Below, piece after piece: positions 8,041-17,135 of a stretch of 64,000 nt of DNA (positions are counted from its first letter, which is position 1; every line of letters starts with the position of its first letter). The stretch comes from Sphingopyxis sp. 113P3 (GTDB lineage: Bacteria; Pseudomonadota; Alphaproteobacteria; Sphingomonadales; Sphingomonadaceae), in assembly GCF_001278035.1 (NCBI RefSeq), contig NZ_CP009452.1:4125501-4189500 (forward strand). Direction: 5' to 3'. The translations under genes and the position numbers were made by a program. The notes beneath the pieces are model-generated. The model did not search any database, was not told where the DNA came from, and worked only from the letters and a program-made list of their open reading frames with translations.

Positions 8041-8402
8041 TATTTCTTCTGACGTCGCAGAAAGCCGAGGAAAGCCAGAAGCTGGTCTTCCTCGTCGGAG
8101 GTCAATTCACCCAGTACGGACGTGGCCATTCTGTTGAGCGGTTCTTCCGCCTCGGTCAGGAACCCTGCCCGCTTCATGATTTCGTGATAATCGAGCTTAT
8201 AGGCATTCGAAAGCCGGTGCAGCATCATCGCCGACGGCTTGTCGATATTCCCATTCTCCAACTGGCTGAGATAGCCGTTCGAGACGGTGCCGTCCGTCAA
8301 GCGCTCGACTTCCCGGAGCGAGAGGCCGCGCGATTGGCGCACTTTCTTCAGAAACCCCCCGAGATCAGTTCCCTCCTCATCGATTGTCCTTTCATCGGTC
8401 AT
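8040..8402 (-). CDS. XRE-family transcriptional regulator
   Basis: A 120-residue protein with a helix-turn-helix domain at about residues 15-70 (LKKVRQSRGLSLREVERLT, then SNGYLSQLENG) and a helical C-terminal extension (EEDQLLAFLGFLRRQKK). It is first in a six-gene leftward operon and faces a rightward ubiquitin-like operon across a 152-base control region with two inverted repeats, so it probably represses itself and possibly the divergent operon. The overlap with the ImmA-type gene suggests it is that protease's target. The family is clear; the target sites are inferred. Confidence 0.88.
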   Translation of the reverse strand: MTDERTIDEEGTDLGGFLKKVRQSRGLSLREVERLTDGTVSNGYLSQLENGNIDKPSAMMLHRLSNAYKLDYHEIMKRAGFLTEAEEPLNRMATSVLGELTSDEEDQLLAFLGFLRRQKK

Positions 8403-8413
8403 AAATCACCCAT

Positions 8414-8512
8414 CCTAGTTTTTGGGGACCAAGAAACTAGGCGCAGGTGCTAAATTTGTCAAGCACATCTTAGCCCCCTTGACAACTTAGCACTGCTTCG
8501 CCAATTTAGCAC
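8414..8512. promoter_or_regulatory. Divergent control region with two inverted repeats
   Basis: CCTAGTTT (8414-8421) pairs with AAACTAGG (8434-8441), a perfect 8-bp dyad just upstream of the XRE gene. GTGCTAA (8447-8453) plus GTCAAG (8458-8463) pairs with CTTGAC (8478-8483) plus TTAGCAC (8487-8493), and a further TTAGCAC lies at 8506-8512. A TTGACA box (8479-8484) sits inside the second dyad and could be a -35 for the rightward operon. These are good candidates for XRE operators. Confidence 0.65.
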
Positions 8513-8554
8513 CACAGCCGCCGCTGTTGGCCGGCTGAGTAGAAGGATCTGTTT

Positions 8555-8968
8555 ATGGATACCCACAACCACCCCCGCGATCGCAAGGACGACGATCCCG
8601 AGATCGTGATCATCAACAACCGCACCGGCGCGGATGTCGACGTCGAGATCAAGCACGAGAAGGGTCACGACATCGTCATCGTCGATATCGTCGATGTCGA
8701 GGAATGCGGCCGCGCCAACCAGCCGCCGCCGCACGCGCACCGCTACAAGGTGAAGATCGACCACATCTACCACGTGTTCGATCGCCGCTTCGTCACCGGC
8801 CGCGAAATCCTCGTCGCGGGCGGCAAGACGCCGATCGAGAAGTACGAACTCGAGAAGCGTCTCCACGGCGGCCACTATGTCTCGATCGGCGTCGACGAAA
8901 AGGTCGACCTCGGCGAGTGCGGCATCGAGGTCTTCGAGACCTTCCCGCTCGACGAGACCGAGGGCTGA
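8555..8968 (+). CDS. Ubiquitin-like protein (multiubiquitin family)
   Basis: A 137-residue protein. The second half (residues about 62-137, RYKVKIDHIYHVFDRRFVTG onward) matches the bacterial multiubiquitin domain: a beta-grasp fold with VTGREILVAGG and a late VDLGECGIEVF. The N-terminal part is acidic and may be a degenerate second Ubl unit or a flexible leader. It ends in ETEG rather than a classic Gly-Gly. It is first in an operon encoding E2-like, JAB-E1 and DUF6527-like proteins, so it is probably the conjugated modifier. The family call is confident; targets are unknown. Confidence 0.8.
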   Translation: MDTHNHPRDRKDDDPEIVIINNRTGADVDVEIKHEKGHDIVIVDIVDVEECGRANQPPPHAHRYKVKIDHIYHVFDRRFVTGREILVAGGKTPIEKYELEKRLHGGHYVSIGVDEKVDLGECGIEVFETFPLDETEG

Positions 8969-8973
8969 TCGCA

Positions 8974-9357
8974 ATGCGCCGGGAGTTCAACCTCGGTCCT
9001 GACGACATCCGGGTGCTCGAAACACTCGGATGTCCTTGGGAAACCATCGCCCAGGGCGGGGCGCGGTGGCTGCTCCTCCGGCAGCACCCCATCCCCGAAG
9101 GCTATAACGTCGCGCAGGCGGACGTCGCGATCCGTCTCGATGCTTATCCCGCCGGCATGATCGACATGGTCTATTTCAGCCCGCCGCTGAGCCGCGCCGA
9201 CGGCAAGGTCATCAACAACCTCAGCGCGCTTTCGATCGACAACCGCTCGTTCCAGCAATGGTCGCGTCACTACCCGTGGCGGCAGGGGGTCGACTCGCTC
9301 TGCACCCACCTCCGCCGCGTTCGCGCCTGGCTGAAGAACGAATTCAAGAAGCGTTAG
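8974..9357 (+). CDS. E2-like ubiquitin-conjugating protein (prokaryotic E2 family E)
   Basis: A 127-residue protein starting five bases after the Ubl gene. It has the short UBC-like layout of prokaryotic E2 proteins: a beta sheet region with WLLLRQHPIPEGYN and YPAGMIDMVYFSPPL, then SFQQWSRHYPW and a late Cys110 in GVDSLCTHLRRVRAWL, the likely catalytic residue. In these operons the E2 accepts the Ubl from the E1 and passes it to a target. Context is decisive for this short protein. Whether it forms a thioester or helps another bond type is not visible. Confidence 0.78.
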   Translation: MRREFNLGPDDIRVLETLGCPWETIAQGGARWLLLRQHPIPEGYNVAQADVAIRLDAYPAGMIDMVYFSPPLSRADGKVINNLSALSIDNRSFQQWSRHYPWRQGVDSLCTHLRRVRAWLKNEFKKR

Positions 9358-9371
9358 GAAGGATAAGGGTC

Positions 9372-10748
9372 ATGCACATCTTGCGCCTGAACCAGTCGCA
9401 GCACGCGACGCTCGCAAGCCACCTCTTCGACGGCACCGGCCTCGAAGCGATCGCCGTCGGTCTGTGCGGCCGCTCCATGATCGAGGGCCGCAGCGTCTTC
9501 GTCGTTCACCGGATTGTTGAAATCCCGTCGGACGAATGCCTGCGGGCGCCGGACCGCATCACCTGGCCGACGTGCCGCCTCAAGGCGCTGCTCGCCGAGG
9601 CGCGAGCAAACAATCTGGCGATCCTCAAGATCCACTCGCATCAGGGCGGTTACCGGCAGTTCTCCTCGCAGGACGATGCCTCGGACCTCGACCTCTTCAA
9701 CGCCGTGGGCCTCAAGGTTGTCGGCGAACATGTGAGCGCGATCATGCTGCCCGATGGGTCAATCTTCGGCCGCCGCGTCGGCATCGGCGGACCGCGCGGC
9801 ATGCTCGACCGCGTGTCGGTCGTCGGCGACGATATCCTCATCTGGCCGGGCCGCCCGAGCCTGACGCGCGCCGACTTCGACGTTCGTCACCGGCAGATGT
9901 TCGGCGATCACACGACCGAAAGCCTCGGCTCGCTGAGCGTCGGGGTCGTCGGCGTGTCCGGCAGCGGCAGCCCGACGGTCGAGATGCTCGTCCGTCTCGG
10001 CGTCCGCCGGGTCGTGCTGATCGAGCCCGACCATGTCGAGGCCAAGAATCTCAACCGCATCTACGGCGCGACCCGCCGTCACGCGGCCGCCGAGGTCAAC
10101 AAGGCGCGGATGATGAAGAACCATATCGACCGCATCGGCCTCGGCACGAAAGTGGAAATCGTCGAAGGATTCGCCGACAGCCCCGAGGCGATCGCCCGCC
10201 TCGCGACGTGCGATGTCCTGTTCGGCTGCATGGATTCGATCGAGGGCCGCGACACGCTGAACCGCATCGCGACCTTCTATACGCTGCCCTATTTCGATCT
10301 CGGCGTGCGCATCGATGCCGATGGCAGCGGCGGGGTGAACGCGGTGTCGGGGGTTGTGCACTATATTCAGCCGGGCGGCTCGAGCCTGCGCTCGCGCGGC
10401 GTCTATTCGGAGGCCGAACTGCACGCCGATGTGCTGCGCCGCACCGATCCCGATTTCTACGAGGATCAGGTCCGCCGCGGCTATGTGCGCGGCATCGTCG
10501 TCGATCGCCCCGCGGTGATCAGCATCAACACCATGGTCGCATCTATGGCCGTGAACGAGCTGCTCGCCCGCCTCCATCCGTTCCGCACTCGTCCGAACGG
10601 CGATTTCGCCATCCAGCGCATCTCGATGTCGCACGGCCGCATCATCCTGCGCCCCGACGGCGAACCCGACGCCAATCTCGCCAGCCACGTCGGGCGGGGA
10701 ACGACCAACCCGCCGCTGCTGCTGCCCCGCCTCGGCCGCCCGTCGTGA
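9372..10748 (+). CDS. JAB peptidase-E1 (ThiF-like) fusion protein
   Basis: 458 residues with two domains. The N-terminal JAB/MPN domain (about 10-145) has a complete JAMM motif, H88-x-H90...S98..D101 in HSHQGGYRQFSSQDD, plus an upstream Glu, so it could trim or remove the Ubl. The C-terminal domain (about 185-440) is an E1/ThiF adenylation fold with VGVVGVSGSGS (nucleotide loop), LIEPDHVEAKNLNR and the CMDSIEGRD segment; Cys280 and Cys286 are thioester candidates. Fusion of activation and deconjugation activities is known in bacterial Ubl operons. ATG 9372 is chosen; a longer frame overlaps the E2 gene. Confidence 0.85.
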   Translation: MHILRLNQSQHATLASHLFDGTGLEAIAVGLCGRSMIEGRSVFVVHRIVEIPSDECLRAPDRITWPTCRLKALLAEARANNLAILKIHSHQGGYRQFSSQDDASDLDLFNAVGLKVVGEHVSAIMLPDGSIFGRRVGIGGPRGMLDRVSVVGDDILIWPGRPSLTRADFDVRHRQMFGDHTTESLGSLSVGVVGVSGSGSPTVEMLVRLGVRRVVLIEPDHVEAKNLNRIYGATRRHAAAEVNKARMMKNHIDRIGLGTKVEIVEGFADSPEAIARLATCDVLFGCMDSIEGRDTLNRIATFYTLPYFDLGVRIDADGSGGVNAVSGVVHYIQPGGSSLRSRGVYSEAELHADVLRRTDPDFYEDQVRRGYVRGIVVDRPAVISINTMVASMAVNELLARLHPFRTRPNGDFAIQRISMSHGRIILRPDGEPDANLASHVGRGTTNPPLLLPRLGRPS

Positions 10749-11131
10749 TACCCGGACGCAAACTGCTCTGCCGGCTCCTCGCAGCATTCGGCGCGGTCCG
10801 CTGGAAGATCGGCGGCTGGCGCCGCCCCGCGATCGTGAAACGGGAGGTCGGCGACGTGCCGTCCCGGCTCGCGCGCAACATCCTCTATGTCCGCCGCGGC
10901 GCCGATGGTCCGGCCTTCGGTTACCTCGCCTGCCCTTGCGGCTGCGGCGAAACGCTGCACCTTCGTTTTCTCGGCAAGCGCTTTCCGCGTTGGACGCTGG
11001 AGACTGACGGAAAAGGACGCGTGTCGCTTCGCCCGTCGGTGTGGCGAACGACTGGGTGTGCGAGCCACTTCTTCGTAACCGCCGGGCAAGTTCGCTGGTG
11101 TGCGCCGGGATCCTACCGGGCGTTCGACTAA
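10745..11131 (+). CDS. DUF6527-like protein of the ubiquitin-like operon
   Basis: A 128-residue protein with GTG start overlapping the E1 stop (GTGA, 10745-10748). It has a tight Cys cluster, CPCGCGE (63-69), and a conserved-looking SVWRTTGCASHFFV (98-111) followed by VRWC. This matches my memory of DUF6527, the usual last gene of bacterial Ubl-E2-E1 operons, where a peptidase role has been proposed. The Cys residues suggest metal binding and Ser107-His108 are candidate catalytic residues; both are inference. The coupling argues for a stoichiometric role in the pathway. Confidence 0.7.
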   Translation: MIPGRKLLCRLLAAFGAVRWKIGGWRRPAIVKREVGDVPSRLARNILYVRRGADGPAFGYLACPCGCGETLHLRFLGKRFPRWTLETDGKGRVSLRPSVWRTTGCASHFFVTAGQVRWCAPGSYRAFD

Positions 11132-11236
11132 AAACGGGCGCGTTGCTGACGGGGCTTCGAAATGCTCGAACGGCAGGTTTTGGGCAGCGACTTCGCGGCT
11201 TGCTACGAGCTGGATCAGGTGCAAACCGGCCGCATT

Positions 11237-11268
11237 CCTATTATAATATTTACCTATTATAATATTTA
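11237..11268. repeat. Perfect 16-bp AT-rich tandem repeat
   Basis: CCTATTATAATATTTA is repeated exactly twice (11237-11252, 11253-11268), and each copy contains the palindrome TATTATAATA. The stretch is strikingly AT-rich against its high-GC surroundings. It spans the stop of the leftward outer-membrane factor gene and follows the Ubl operon, so it could act as a boundary, a protein-binding site or a recombination scar. Confidence 0.8.
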
Positions 11269-12711
11269 ATGGCCGAATGTACGCCCTCCGGTACAATTTG
11301 GACTGCCCACCCCTTCACAAACCTCCCAGCCCCCGCCGAGAGCGCGGTGGATTTCGACCACAGACAGGAGATGGTCTGTGCGCGCCGCGACGAGCGTGGC
11401 TTCGGCTTCGTAGAGGCTGCGTTCGGCATCGAGAACGTCCAGATATTGGCCTTCACCCTCGCGAAAGCGAACCGCCGCCATCCGCGCCGCCTCGCGGCTG
11501 GCGCCGACCTGCTGGTCGCGCATCGCAAGACCGGTCCGGATTGCACCATAGGCCGTCAGCGCGTCCTCGACATCGCGAAGGGCGATCAGGACGGTCCGGT
11601 GGTAATCGATCAGCGCCGCATCGGTGCGAGCATCGGCGACGCGGACTTGCGCGCGCAGACGCGGCATGTCGAACACACCCCAATCGAGGCTGGGGCCGCC
11701 AGCAAAAGCGACCGCACCGCCCGTGAACAGCGATTCAAACCCGCCAGCGAGGAGCCCAATGAAGCCGGACAGGCGTACCGTCGGAAACAGGTCGGCCTCG
11801 GCGACGCCACGCCGTGCGGTGGCGGCGGCGAGTGTGCGCTCGGCGGCGGCGATATCCGGCCGCCGCCGCAACAGATCGGCGGGGGCACCGACGCCGATCT
11901 GCGCAATATGCGGCAGGCTGGTTGTTGCAACGGCGGGACCGACAAAGTTTTGCGGCGTCTGGCCGAGTAGCACGGCAAGGGCGTGGCGCGCAGTGCCGAT
12001 GCGTTGTTCGATCCCGGGCAGCGTCGCCTCGACCGCGGACAGCGCGGCCTCTGCGCGAACGACGTCAAAGCGTGCGCCAGCGCCAGCGCGTTCCAGCTTG
12101 CGCGTGACGTCGAGCGAGCGTCGCTGGGTTTCGATCTGGCGGTGCGCGATGGCAAGCGCGGCCTCGCTTCCGCGCAATTCGAAATAATGGCCGGCGACAT
12201 CGGCGGTGACCGCTGCGCGGGCGGCGCGTAGCAGCGCTTCGGCGCCGCCGACCTCGGCCTCGGCGGCTTCGACCCCGCGGCGGACACGACCGAACAGGTC
12301 GACCTCCCAGCTAGCTTCTGCCCCGAGGCGCAATGCATCCCCTTCACGCGGCTGACCGCCCGGACGCTCAGCATCGGCCAGACGGCGACGCTGATAGGAG
12401 GCATCGACACCGCCGCCGGGAAGCCGTCCCGCACGCGATACGCCGGCGAGTGCGCGCGCCTCGTCGAGCCGCGCGACGGCGAGCCGCGCGTCGAGGTTCG
12501 CGGCGAGCGCCTCGGCGATCAAACTATCGAGCGCCGGATCGCCAAACTGGTGCCACCAGGCGGCCTCGGCAGACGTGCCGCCTATGCCCACCGGCTGTGC
12601 GGCATAGGCGCCGGGTGCCTCGATCGACGGCGGAACATAATTGGAGCCAGCGGTGGCGCACCCGGCAAGGCCAAGAAGAACGGCGGGCGAAAGTTTGGCG
12701 ATCAATGTCAT
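11266..12711 (-). CDS. RND efflux outer-membrane factor (NodT/OprM type)
   Basis: A 481-residue TolC-family lipoprotein: signal peptide with lipobox LAGCA near residue 15-19, then two repeats of long periplasmic helices (EALAANLDARLAVARLDEAR and AVRFREGEGQYLDVLDAERS are typical). It forms the outer-membrane channel of a tripartite pump. Its start overlaps the RND permease stop (ATGA, 12708-12711), so it is the last gene of the adaptor-permease-channel operon. The extreme C-terminus (GVGSPNCTGGRTFGH) is unusual and ends within the tandem repeat, so the tail may have been altered. Confidence 0.88.
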   Translation of the reverse strand: MTLIAKLSPAVLLGLAGCATAGSNYVPPSIEAPGAYAAQPVGIGGTSAEAAWWHQFGDPALDSLIAEALAANLDARLAVARLDEARALAGVSRAGRLPGGGVDASYQRRRLADAERPGGQPREGDALRLGAEASWEVDLFGRVRRGVEAAEAEVGGAEALLRAARAAVTADVAGHYFELRGSEAALAIAHRQIETQRRSLDVTRKLERAGAGARFDVVRAEAALSAVEATLPGIEQRIGTARHALAVLLGQTPQNFVGPAVATTSLPHIAQIGVGAPADLLRRRPDIAAAERTLAAATARRGVAEADLFPTVRLSGFIGLLAGGFESLFTGGAVAFAGGPSLDWGVFDMPRLRAQVRVADARTDAALIDYHRTVLIALRDVEDALTAYGAIRTGLAMRDQQVGASREAARMAAVRFREGEGQYLDVLDAERSLYEAEATLVAARTDHLLSVVEIHRALGGGWEVCEGVGSPNCTGGRTFGH

Positions 12712-15700
12712 GGGGTCAATTCCTGCGGCTTGGTGTCCGGGTTTGAAGAGCGCCGCGCCGCGCGCCGGAGAACGACCTTGCGGATCACGACGTAGAAGAG
12801 CGGAGTCAGGAAGAGGCCGAAGAGTGTCACCCCGAGCATGCCGGCGAACACCGCAATGCCCATGGCCTGCCGCATTTCAGCGCCCGCCCCCGTGGCGATC
12901 GCCAGCGGAACCGCGCCGACAATGAAGGCGATCGACGTCATCAGGATCGGACGCAGCCTCAATCGGCAGGCCTCGAGCGCCGCGGCGAGCGGATCGAGAC
13001 CTTCATGTTCCTGCGCGCGCGCAAACTCGACGATCAGGATCGCATTTTTCGCGGCCAGCCCCACCAGCACCACAAAGGCGATCTGCGTGAAGATGTTGAT
13101 GTCGCCGCCGGTCAGCCAGACCCCGACAAGCGCGCTGAGCAGACACATGGGCACGATGAGCAGGACCGCAAGCGGCAGCGTCCAGCTGTTATATTGCGCC
13201 GCGAGGATCAGGAAGGCGAGCAGCACCGCGATCGGGAAGACGTAGAGGGCGGCGTTGCCCGCGGTCTTTTCCTGATAAGTGAGGTCGGTCCACTCGAATG
13301 TCATGCCCTCTGGCAGTTCGGCGCGCGCGATCCGTTCCATTGCTGCAACCGCCTGCCCCGAGCTGAAGCCCGGCGCGGGGCCGCCGCTAATATCGGCCGA
13401 TGGAAAGCCGTTATAGTGGATGATGCGGTCCGGTCCGGCGCCCGGAGAGGTGGAGACCAGCGTCGCGAGCGGGACCATATCGCCCTGCGCGTTGCGGAGC
13501 TGAAGCCGCCCGACTGCATCGGGCTGGGCCCGCGCGTCGGCTTCGGCCTGTGCATAGACCTGATAGGTTCGGCCGAAGCGGTTGAAGTCGTTGACGTAGA
13601 GCGAGCCGAGATAGACCTGCATCGTCTCGAACACATCGGTCATCGCGACGCCTTGGGCCGCGGCCTTGGTCCGGTCGACATCGACCGAAAGTTCGGGCGA
13701 GGCAACATTATAGCTGGTCATCAGCCCGGCGAGCGCGGGTTCCTTGGCGGCGGCAGCCATCACCTTGGCGTTGGCTGCCGCTAGCGCCTCGTAGCCCGCG
13801 CCGGAACGATCCTCGATCTGCATCTTGAACCCGCCGGTGGCGCCGAGGCCGGGAACCGGCGGCGGCGGGAATATGCCGACGAAGCCGTCGGGGACTGCCG
13901 CATATTTGCCCTGCAGCCGCCCGGCGATTGCGCCGGCCGCCATGTCCGGCGACGTGCGCTCGGAAAAAGGATCGAGCATCACGAACATGACGGCGGCGTT
14001 GGGCACGTTGACGAAGCCGTTGATCGACAGGCCCGGAAAAGCGACGACGCTTTCGACGCCGGACTCGGCCAGTGCGATCTTCGAGACCTGTTCGGCCACC
14101 GCCTGGGTACGATCGAGCGACGCGCCGTTCGGCAACTGCACGATGCCGACGAGATAATATTTGTCCTGCGCGGGCACGAAACCGGCGGGCAGCTTGTCAA
14201 AGGCGAACCAGGTCAGGCCGAGCAACCCGGCATAGGTCAGTCCCGCGACCGCACCCCGCCGGATGACGCGCTGCACGCCACCGACATAGGCGAGCGAGCC
14301 GCGATCGAAGGCGCGATTGAACGGCCGGAACAGCCAACCAAAGCCTTTGTCGATCGCACGTTGGAGGCTGTCGCGCGGCGCATCATGACGCTTGAGCAGT
14401 ATCGCGGCGAGTGCGGGCGACAGCGTCAGCGAGTTCACCGCCGACAAGATGGTCGAGATCGCGACGGTGAGCGCGAACTGGCGATAAAATTCGCCCTGCA
14501 ACCCGCCCAGAAAGGCTGTGGGAATGAAGACCGCGGCGAGAACCGAGGTGATCGCGATGATCGGGCCGGTGACCTCCGCCATCGCTTTACGCGCGGCCTC
14601 GCGCGGAGATTCGCCAAGCCCGATATGACGCTCGACATTCTCGACAACGACAATCGCGTCATCGACGACGATGCCGATCGAGAGCACCAGCCCGAACAGC
14701 GATAGCGTGTTCAGCGAAAACCGAACACATACATGACCGCCAATGTCCCGACCAACGAGACGGGCACCGCGACAAGCGGAATGATCGACGCGCGCCAGGT
14801 CTGGAGGAAGAGGATCACAACGAGGACGACGAGCAGGGTCGCCTCGATCAGCGTGACGATCACGCTTTCGATCGAAGCCTTGACAAAGATCGTCGGATCA
14901 TAAGCGATGCGATGAACCAGCCCGTCGGGAAACTCGCCCGAGAGGCGGTCCATCGTCGCCCGGACCTCGGCCGCGGTGTCGAGCGCGTTGGCGCCGGGGC
15001 TTTGCAATATCTGCAGCGCGATCGCGGGTTCGCCGTCGAGCAGCGAACGCAGCGCATAATCATTGGCGCCCATTTCGATCCGGGCGACCTCACCGAGCCG
15101 GGTGAGCTGGCCGTCGGCACCAGTCTTGACGACAATCGCAGCAAATTCTTCCTCGGTCGCAAGGCGGCCCTTCACGTCGAGCGCGACCTGTTGCGCGGCG
15201 GCGGGGTTCGGCTGCCGCCCGACGCTGCCCGCGGCGACTTCGACATTCTGCGCGCGGATCGCGGCGACGATATCGCTCGCGGTCAACCCGCGCGAAGCGA
15301 TCCGCGCCGGGTCGAGCCAGACGCGCATCGAATATTCACCGGCACCCCACACGACCACGTCGGCGATGCCGGGGATGCGCGCGATTTCGTCGCGGACCTG
15401 AAGCAGCGCATAGTTGGAGATGAAGAGCGGGTCATAGCGCTTCGATGGCGACAGAAGATGCACCACCATCAGCGCGTCGGGTGCAACCTTCTGTGTGGTG
15501 ACGCCGAGCCGCTGCACCGTCTCGGGCAGTCGTGGCAGTGCGCGCGATACGCGGTTCTGGACCTGAACCTGCGCGATGTCGGGATCGATCCCTTGCGCGA
15601 AGGTGACCGTGAGCGTCATCCGGCCGTCGGTGGCGGCCTGGCTCGACATATAGAGCATGCCCTCGACGCCGTTGACCGCCTGTTCGATCGGACTGGCGAC

Positions 15701-15886
15701 GGTTTCGGCGATAACCTCGGGCGAGGCGCCCGGATAGGCCGCGGCAACGGTCACCGTCGGCGGCGCGACCGCCGGATATTCGCTGAGCGGTAGCCGGAGG
15801 AGCGCGAGCAGCCCGGCAATCAGCAGGAGCACCGACAGCACGATCGCGAAGATCGGCCGGTCGATGAAGAAGCGGGGGAAGTTCAT
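12708..15886 (-). pseudogene. HAE1-type RND permease, split by a frameshift
   Basis: The normal protein would be about 1,050 residues. The N-terminal 391 residues (15886-14711) start MNFPRFFIDRPIFAIVLSVL and stop just after MYVFGF. The remaining 659 residues resume in another frame with LSIGIVVDDAIVVVENVER, the conserved TM4 segment with its proton-relay Asp pair. Adding one T to the four-base run at 14717-14720 (A-run on the plus strand) restores FGFSLNTLSLFGLVLSIG, the family consensus. So a one-base deletion separates the halves. It is either a true inactivating or phase-variable change or a sequencing error. Adaptor and channel genes are intact. Confidence 0.85.
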
Positions 15887-17049
15887 CGTGCCGGCTCCCG
15901 CTGGACGCTGGTTTTCTGCATGCCATTGCCGCGCGGCATCGAGACGATCCTGGGTTTGACCGCCATGCCGGGGCCAGCCAGCCCCTTGACGACGACGCGG
16001 TCGCCGGGCCGCAAGCCCGTCTCGACGACGCGCAGGCCATCGACGATGGGGCCGAGCGTCACGGGCCGATATTCGGTCATATTCTTTGCGCCCAGCACGA
16101 GGACAAAGCGCCGCCCCTGTTCGACACCGATCGCGATGTCGCTGACGAGGATCGCGGACCGGGCCTTGTCGGTCGCGACATCGACTTCGGCGAACAGGCC
16201 GGGCGCCAGACGGCCACCCGGATTGGGCAGGACCGCGCGCGCGCGGATCGTCCCCGTCGCACGGTCGAGACGGTTGCCGATGAAGTCCAGCCGCGCCATT
16301 CGGGTGCTGCCGTCTTCGAGGCGGACGCCGACCTTGGCCTCGGCGCCCTGACCGCGGCGGTCGGCGAGCGAGCGAAGATAGGTCGCCTCGTCGACGTCGA
16401 ATTCGACGTGGAGCGGATCGACCGAGACGATGGTGGTGAGCGGCGTCGCCGTCTCGCCGCCGGCAACCAGATTGCCGCGGGTGACGAGAATCTGGCCGAC
16501 CCGGCCCGCGATGGGCGCTTCGACGCCGGCATAGCGAAGGTCGAGCGCCGCGAGCCGTTCGGCCGCACGCGCCGACGCAACCTGCGCTTCACGTTCACGC
16601 AAGGTCGCGGTCGTCACGTCCGAACGCTCGCGCCCGGCGACACCTTCGGCGACGAGCCGTCGGGCGCGCACATCCTCGGCCTGCGCGAGTCCCAGCCGCG
16701 CCTCGGCTTCACGCGTCGCCGCGCGGGCTGCGGCGTGCCGCGCCGCGAAGGGCGCATTATCGAGGCGAAAAAGAATCTGCCCGCGCCGGACAATCTGCCC
16801 CTCGGGAACGCTGACGTCGGCAATATAGCCCGAGACGCGCGGTTTGAGTTCGACCGTCTCGACCGCAGTCAGGCGTCCGTTATAGGTGGAGCGCGGCACA
16901 TGGTCCTGCACGACGACTGATGCCGCCAGAACCATCGGCGGCCCCGGCGCAGCGGCCTGCTCGCCGCCTTCCGGCCCGCGCACCCAAAGCACCACGAGCC
17001 CCGTCGCCAATATCGCGCCCAGCGCCGCGGCGACCCTCGATTTTCGCAT
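15883..17049 (-). CDS. RND efflux periplasmic adaptor (membrane fusion protein)
   Basis: A 388-residue HlyD/AcrA-type adaptor with an N-terminal membrane anchor (residues about 8-24). A lipoyl half-motif (VSGYIADVSVPEGQIVRRG) precedes an Ala/Arg/Glu-rich helical hairpin, followed by the second lipoyl half (VEAPIAGRVGQ) and a beta-barrel domain. It links an inner-membrane RND permease to the outer-membrane channel. Its stop overlaps the permease start by four bases. A MerR-type promoter with the same core as the copA promoter lies upstream, so copper-type control is likely. Confidence 0.9.
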   Translation of the reverse strand: MRKSRVAAALGAILATGLVVLWVRGPEGGEQAAAPGPPMVLAASVVVQDHVPRSTYNGRLTAVETVELKPRVSGYIADVSVPEGQIVRRGQILFRLDNAPFAARHAAARAATREAEARLGLAQAEDVRARRLVAEGVAGRERSDVTTATLREREAQVASARAAERLAALDLRYAGVEAPIAGRVGQILVTRGNLVAGGETATPLTTIVSVDPLHVEFDVDEATYLRSLADRRGQGAEAKVGVRLEDGSTRMARLDFIGNRLDRATGTIRARAVLPNPGGRLAPGLFAEVDVATDKARSAILVSDIAIGVEQGRRFVLVLGAKNMTEYRPVTLGPIVDGLRVVETGLRPGDRVVVKGLAGPGMAVKPRIVSMPRGNGMQKTSVQREPAR

Positions 17050-17104
17050 CTCAACCTCCGAATCCGTGCTCGCCGATCCGGATGGATGGCGAGCTCATAT
17101 TTCG

Positions 17105-17135
17105 GGGGTGCGGTTTTCCATCGTTGGAGGGTCAA
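17105..17135 (-). promoter_or_regulatory. MerR/CueR-type promoter of the RND operon
   Basis: On the minus strand TTGACC (17135-17130) is followed by a 19-base spacer, CTCCAACGATGGAAAACCG, then CACCCC. The long spacer and central AACGATGG match the copA and copZ promoters in this window. The -10 is poor, as expected for an activator-dependent promoter. Confidence 0.6.
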
